Assembly (NCBI GenBank): GCA_027922465.2
Contig: BQMF02000063.1
Span: 1,116,001 to 1,180,000, forward strand
DNA length: 64,000 nucleotides
DNA from: Turritopsis dohrnii
Taxonomy: Eukaryota > Cnidaria > Hydrozoa > Anthoathecata > Oceaniidae
Reading direction: 5' to 3'
The number at the start of each line of letters is the position of its first letter. Within the stretch, counting starts at the first letter, position 1. Under the pieces are notes generated by a model. The model searched no databases. It saw only the letters and a program-made list of their open reading frames with translations, and was not told where the DNA came from. Shown one piece after another: positions 60,401 to 64,000 of the stretch. Both the position numbers and the translations under genes were made by a program.

Positions 60401-63400
60401 GTGAAGTGGTTAGGTCAGATTGAAAAGAAAATAAACTTCTTCCTTATGGCACCGTATTATAGCGGTTATCACTCTTGGAATTCATGTGAGAGGTTGGGGT
60501 TCAGTTCCCCTTGGCGGCGATTCACCATGCGCAAGTGAATGTACCATAGCGCTGGGTCGATTCATGCCATGTGAGGGAAATTGGGTAGATTATACATCGG
60601 AAGTTGCAGGAGGTCATCCAGGAGAGCACGGGCCCTTGGTTGGGTTCGTGTCACTCATGAGAGTGTTAAATACTTCGGAGCCTCCAACCTAAGCCGTGGC
60701 CCCATCTGGAAAACAGATGCAACAGCAACTGAGTGTGACCATCCACGTAAAATAATACCTAATAAATAATAAATAAACTTCCTCAGATAATCTGATCTTT
60801 ACTTTGAACAGTAGTCTTTCTATTTATAACCGCAACATGATCATTTCTCAGTGAAGCTATATCAAAGATGTTACAGATTAAATCATTAGTTCTGCTGCTT
60901 AACTGGATAATGCTATTTCTGATTTGAATCAAACTAGCTTGTACGTGATTCTATGAAAGAGTCATGATGTTCTTGCAACGAAATGTCATTAAAATGCTTT
61001 GGTAAAAAGTGTAATACTGTGATACTGTTATTAGTAAAAAACTCACCATTGATAACATAGGAGCCAACTCTACCAGATAGCTATATTAGTTAACATTAGT
61101 GTATTAGTTTCTCTAGAAGAGCAAGGTTAACAGATACTTATTTGGTTTTTTCGTTTCAATAGGAAATACAAAATGAGATTTATCTGCATCAAGAAAGATT
61201 GAATGGATTAAATCGAATTGCGAGTGACATTATCCTACAGTCATCAGAGAACAATGGAAAGGAACTGCAAAATAAGTTAGATACAGTGAATAGTAAATGG
61301 AACAAAATCACTGGTGAAATCACTAACCGTAAAATGAAGTAAGTCCCCTTAAACATTTTTTTGAGGAAAATCACTCATTGTTTATTATAATAAAAAAATA
61401 TACACGCTTTTCTTTTTATAAGAATGGTGTTTTTTCGTTTCATGACGAATATTCTTAACTTTTTAGTCAAGATCATCCTAATATATTCTTAAGACATTTT
61501 TAAGGCCGTACCTAACTTTTCGTTCCCAGTAACAAAAGATAAAACTCAAAAGGCATAAAAGGGTAAAACATAGCACCTGCAGCAATGGAGAGCCACATGA
61601 GAGAATGTTTGCATTGATAATTACAAAAAGATAGCACGTACATATAAAACAAAATGAATAAAATTTATTCTTAAGACATTCTTAACTTTTTGGCCAATTT
61701 CATCTTGAACATCCTTATAAAGTGTATTCTTATAAAAACAAAAGCCTGTATTAGAACCAAGTCCCAATTCCATGTACACCTTGCACATAGTTGAAATTTC
61801 AAGGAAGGCATTTGAAGCATTTTAAGAAATGAATTGCTATTAAACCAATCTGTTCTTTTATATTAATCTGTTATAGAAAGCACTGCAAAAAAAAAAAAGC
61901 ATTATAAGTAAAATGTAAGATATCCTGCTGAAAAAATCAAATCTCCAACTGAATGTTTGTAAACATAAATATGTTATTAACAAAAAGGAATCCTTTTTAA
62001 GGGGATTTTGAGTTTAACATATTGGTCTTGTAAACGTTTTTGAGAATGCTTCATAGTTTATCACTTTACTCAAGATAGAGGAAATGCCTGCCACAAATGT
62101 CTATGTGTCATCAACTATATTCTATAAGAAACCTCGTATAACTATCCATGCAAACAGAGCAAAAGGAAGGTTTGTTATTAGATCAATTAAAACCACTTTT
62201 TATTAGCTTTAATTAAACTGAAATTTCAGGTTCTAATTAATATTTTCCACTTATGATAATATGAAATGACTTTTTTACTGGAAGCTATATATACACAGTT
62301 GTGTTTTGTTTTTTTTTATTAAACGTTCAGATGAAATAAATTCAGTATATATAATATATATGATAAATTAGAAGACCTATTATAAGATCACTTTTGTATG
62401 ATTTCAGGGACTTGATAGATGACCATGAAATCAAGAAGTTTATGAATGGTTGCAGTGCACTTCAACAAGCTTTGGATAAGTTGCGCACTACTTTATCGTA
62501 CCAGAAACCACATCCGATCGATGCAGAAGAACTAAGAAATTGTCTTGGTGAACTGCAGGTACCAAGTTGTTCAGAACATGAAAAATATTTGTATATATTG
62601 ATGAGGGAGGAAGGAAAGGAAACTTTATCTTATTCTTTCAATTGAAATGGAAACAGTTTTTCTGTTTTTTCAGTGAATTTTTTATATCATTATTTTACTT
62701 CAGAACTACGATGACGAAGTGTCTGAGTTACAGAAGACAATGCATAATCTAAACAATGATGCCAAGAAGATACTTTCTCGGTCAGACCTTTCTCCAACAC
62801 AACTCGATGAAATCAAGTCACGGTCAAATTCCCTTGATAAGTACTATCAGGAAATAACTCTTAGTTTTGGTAATACACAATTTAACGAGTACTTTATGAA
62901 TAGTAAGATGGTTGATTTACAAAGCATTTTACTTTTTTTTTGCTATTCTCCACTTTACAGAAAACCAAAAATCTTCCCTTCATGATAAAATCTCCCGTGC
63001 TGTTAAGTTTCTGGATGAGTTGGCAGAGTTATCAGCTTGGATGTCTAGGACAAGAACTCTCCTTGAGGGAAACAACGAAGGGAGACCTGGGTGCCAGGTG
63101 GATCCAGAGGTTTGTGAGTTTTCAAAGCAAAGAAGCATTTCTTTTAAATCGATATTTTGAATTATAGAGTAAAACAGGAGAGTAATTATGTACTGGCTGT
63201 TAACAGATAAAACTAGCTTATGTAGTTAAAACTCTATTAGGTGAAACTAGCTTTCTTTGACTCTTCCCGCAAGATAAGGGATTTTTTTCATTCTTGTTTA
63301 ATATTAGATGATTAAATCATCGCTGGAAACAAGAAAAAGTAATGTTGAATCTATCAACAAATTACTGAAGGAGTTCAAAGCTGAAGGCGAGTTAACTAGT

Positions 63401-64000
63401 GGACAATTTCCTCAAGATGTTGGAGAGAAGATTGCTCGGTTAAATACTGATTGGCAAGTGATTATACGATTAGCAGTTGCCTTGAAAGACAGACCTATCA
63501 GTGAAGAAATGGTGGTTGCTGAAGCAATGCAACAAGCTGAATCATCAGTTCCTATATTCGAGAACGGTGAGGATTATTGATGAAGTAGTACAAGTCAGTT
63601 GCTTACTTGTACGATTCAGATGTTATTTAAATCTCCTTGTGTGTGTTTTTTTTTTACCTTAGATACAACGGACAGTGCATCTTCAACTAATACATTGGAT
63701 AAGAATTCGGCTCAGCTCCACGATTGGTTAAAACTGGTGGAAAATAAATTGAAAGGCCTGTCTGTTGTTGTTGGAGATGATGAAGACATGGAATCAACTC
63801 TAAAAAAATTAGCTGTAAGATTCAATCATTCATCTTTCGAGTCGATAAAGTTTGTTTTGTTTGCTTTCATTTCACCAATTTTTTTTTTAAAAATTTTTTT
63901 GTTTTTAGATTATTCAAGTTGATTTGGAAAATCGAAAGAATGACTTGGAAGATGTTATTGAAATGGCGGCTGCCATGAACATGGAATCAACTGATGAGAG
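36432..64000 (+). CDS. DMD: Dystrophin, 5' part (actin-binding CH domains and rod), with embedded PLAT domain; runs off the right edge
   Basis: Dystrophin links cortical actin to the dystroglycan complex. The window holds two alternative first coding exons and 41 shared exons, about 2,800 codons for the long form. In order: N-terminus, CH1 and CH2 (long-form residues about 192-437), spectrin-like repeats from about 450, a Pro/Val-rich hinge-like exon (about 1865-1919), more repeats, a PLAT domain (about 2116-2244), and further repeats to the edge. The opening [15 protein letters not shown] and the rod segment [12 protein letters not shown]...[13 protein letters not shown] match vertebrate dystrophin and utrophin closely. 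All 41 junctions agree in phase. The WW, EF-hand, ZZ and coiled-coil C-terminus should lie beyond 64000. Utrophin versus dystrophin cannot be separated outside vertebrates, where one gene is usual. Confidence 0.93.
36466..39482. other. Dystrophin first intron and likely second promoter region
   Basis: AT-rich sequence between the two alternative first coding exons. The promoter of the long-form exon should lie in its last part, since an in-frame TAA precedes the ATG at 39483. No repeat or other gene was recognised. Confidence 0.5.
39483..40056 (+). CDS. DMD: Dystrophin alternative first coding exon, long form (191 residues)
   Basis: An open frame of 191 codons plus one base starts at ATG 39483 and ends at a strong donor (CGTAAGTC), phase 1. 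It joins 40268 to give [13 protein letters not shown]. The product is rich in Ser, Lys and Asn, with [18 protein letters not shown] near the start and [19 protein letters not shown] in the middle, and has no hydrophobic segment. No family was recognised. Codon structure and the exact fit of the donor phase support it as real coding sequence. Confidence 0.7.
40268..44215 (+). CDS. DMD: Dystrophin exons for the paired CH (actin-binding) domains
   Basis: Exons: 40268-40329, 40513-40608, 40708-40785, 41411-41503, 43498-43592, 43707-43787, 43879-43994, 44100-44215. CH1 runs from [11 protein letters not shown] through [20 protein letters not shown] and [12 protein letters not shown] to [16 protein letters not shown]2 runs from [20 protein letters not shown] through [20 protein letters not shown] and [20 protein letters not shown] to [17 protein letters not shown]. 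These are the conserved actin-binding signatures of the dystrophin/utrophin group. Confidence 0.95.
44216..48142. other. Large dystrophin intron
   Basis: A 3.9-kb intron between the CH2 and first rod exons, by far the longest inside the shared part. It is AT-rich. No exon, repeat family or gene was recognised. Its size leaves room for an internal promoter, but no ATG exon with a matching phase-0 donor was found. Confidence 0.5.
48143..55654 (+). CDS. DMD: Dystrophin rod exons, first block of spectrin-like repeats
   Basis: Exons: 48143-48322, 49103-49284, 49410-49721, 49877-50039, 50120-50302, 50389-50511, 50603-50926, 51001-51321, 51507-51839, 52023-52349, 52437-52600, 52707-52866, 52943-53104, 53375-53521, 53843-54166, 54413-54574, 54704-54853, 55017-55340, 55415-55654. 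Several are near 324 bases, one spectrin repeat long, and most junctions are phase 0. Conserved Trp positions (for example [43 protein letters not shown]) mark helix A and C of successive repeats. The first three repeats align best with vertebrate R1-R3. Confidence 0.92.
51357..51463 (+). mobile_element. 118-bp foldback MITE, copy 7
   Basis: Internal arms TACGATGAAGAGCAT and ATGCACTCCTTTGCAGTAA are clear; the termini are mutated. It lies in the dystrophin intron between exons 51001-51321 and 51507-51839. Confidence 0.75.
53751..53825 (-). mobile_element. 118-bp foldback MITE, copy 8, core only
   Basis: Holds the core TCACTGCAAAGGAGTGCATT facing AATGGTCTTCATCGCAGTGA in reverse orientation. 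Both outer ends are missing. It lies in a dystrophin intron, ending just before the acceptor of exon 53843-54166. Confidence 0.75.
55744..55909 (+). CDS. DMD: Dystrophin hinge-like exon
   Basis: This exon encodes about 55 residues rich in Pro, Val, Ser and Ile ([39 protein letters not shown]) and ends in a basic KKYKRETK. It lacks the Trp and heptad pattern of the rod. It ends in phase 1, unlike the phase-0 rod exons before it. By analogy with the Pro-rich hinges of vertebrate dystrophin it probably breaks the rod; its equivalence to a particular vertebrate hinge was not established. Confidence 0.75.
55965..56750. mobile_element. Long nested palindrome (foldback element) in a dystrophin intron
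   Basis: The arms at about 55965-56160 and 56540-56750 are inverted copies over about 200 bases, sharing for example TTTGAATTTTCAAAAAATCA, GATCTCCATGGCAAC and TTGCTGACATACAAATATGT. Inside, a second inverted pair (about 56252-56300 and 56405-56452) shares TTTTTTGCTGACAAA and CCAGGTCTC. It has no coding capacity. It lies between exons 55744-55909 and 57258-57376. Confidence 0.8.
57258..57996 (+). CDS. DMD: Dystrophin rod exons directly before the PLAT exon
   Basis: Exons: 57258-57376, 57453-57740 and 57816-57996. They continue spectrin-like helical sequence after the hinge-like exon, for example [20 protein letters not shown] and [19 protein letters not shown]. The last one ends in phase 1 after YQQPEEK, the junction at which the PLAT exon is attached. 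Confidence 0.88.
58114..58500 (+). CDS. DMD: PLAT domain exon embedded in the dystrophin rod
   Basis: One 387-bp exon, 129 codons, with phase 1 at both ends. Upstream it joins exon 57816-57996 (AAA G + TT) and downstream exon 58612-58835 (T + CA), so the rod frame is kept on both sides. The product is a whole PLAT (LH2) domain: [80 protein letters not shown] and a closing [13 protein letters not shown] domains are beta-sandwich modules found in lipoxygenases, lipases, polycystins and RAB6-interacting proteins, where they bind membranes or proteins. Its partner here is unknown. The symmetric exon carrying one complete domain suggests exon shuffling. Confidence 0.93.
58612..64000 (+). CDS. DMD: Dystrophin rod exons after the PLAT exon, cut by the right edge
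   Basis: Exons: 58612-58835, 59915-60211, 61163-61338, 62408-62558, 62704-62869, 62961-63109, 63308-63566, 63663-63814 and 63909 onward. They return to spectrin-like helices, for example [26 protein letters not shown] and [12 protein letters not shown] with the expected Trp residues. The last exon is still open at 64000. Confidence 0.88.
60445..60778 (+). mobile_element. tRNA-derived SINE, plus strand
   Basis: The head reads like a tRNA gene: TATAGCGGTTATCAC as box A and GGGGTTCAGTTCCCC as box B, about 40 bases apart. A non-tRNA body of about 250 bases follows, ending in an AATAAATAATAAATAAA tail. It lies in the dystrophin intron between exons 59915-60211 and 61163-61338. The higher GC content sets it apart from the intron. 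Confidence 0.75.

Noticed and set aside
60445..60520. Functional tRNA gene
   Set aside because: It has box A and B but continues into a repeat body with an AATAAATAAA tail, as a SINE does.
1..64000. CRISPR arrays or bacterial operons
   Set aside because: No direct repeats with regular unique spacers were found, and the genes have spliceosomal introns.

Overview
The window is animal nuclear DNA. It is AT-rich, its genes are split by many short GT-AG introns, and it carries orthologues of animal proteins: exportin-4, CPLANE2/RSG1, DENND6, PPIL6, PSMG1 and dystrophin. A stand-alone P2X7 C-terminal-domain gene and many short inverted-repeat elements suggest a cnidarian, possibly a hydrozoan. That assignment is inference; no species-diagnostic sequence was recognised.

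Layout. 1-143 (-): possible exon of a gene running off the left edge. 1027-10277 (-): complete exportin-4, 22 exons rebuilt with matching phases, 1,134 residues. 11053-11892 (-): single-exon CPLANE2-like small GTPase. 11.9-22.2 kb: gene-poor and repeat-rich, with a tRNA-derived SINE, several MITEs, poly-C, a broken LINE (about 15.3-17.8 kb) and a Harbinger-like MITE. 22300-23994 (+): single-exon DENND6. 25715-27919 (+): PPIL6, 9 exons. 28357-29551 (+): PSMG1, 5 exons. 29.7-34.1 kb: repeat-rich spacer. 34497-35302 (+): a P2X7-C-domain gene lying inside a TTAA-flanked inverted-repeat unit (34099-35826). 36432-64000 (+): the 5' part of dystrophin, with about 2,800 codons in the window and the C-terminal half beyond the right edge.

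The main discovery is in dystrophin. A single symmetric phase 1-1 exon (58114-58500) encodes a complete PLAT domain in the middle of the spectrin-repeat rod, and both of its splice junctions keep the frame. Dystrophins that I know have no PLAT domain. The gene also has two alternative phase-1 first coding exons. One is short and restores the conserved Tyr in front of the CH domain; the other adds about 191 unrelated residues. The second discovery is the P2X7-C gene inside a transposon-like unit, which offers a way such genes could multiply.

The genes are not one pathway. Exportin-4 acts in nuclear transport, CPLANE2 in ciliogenesis, DENND6 in Rab activation on endosomes, PSMG1 in proteasome assembly and dystrophin at the cell cortex. 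DENND6, PPIL6 and PSMG1 are in tandem on one strand. Exon boundaries were placed by hand from splice consensus, phase and remembered family sequence. They agree in phase throughout but have not been checked against transcripts.
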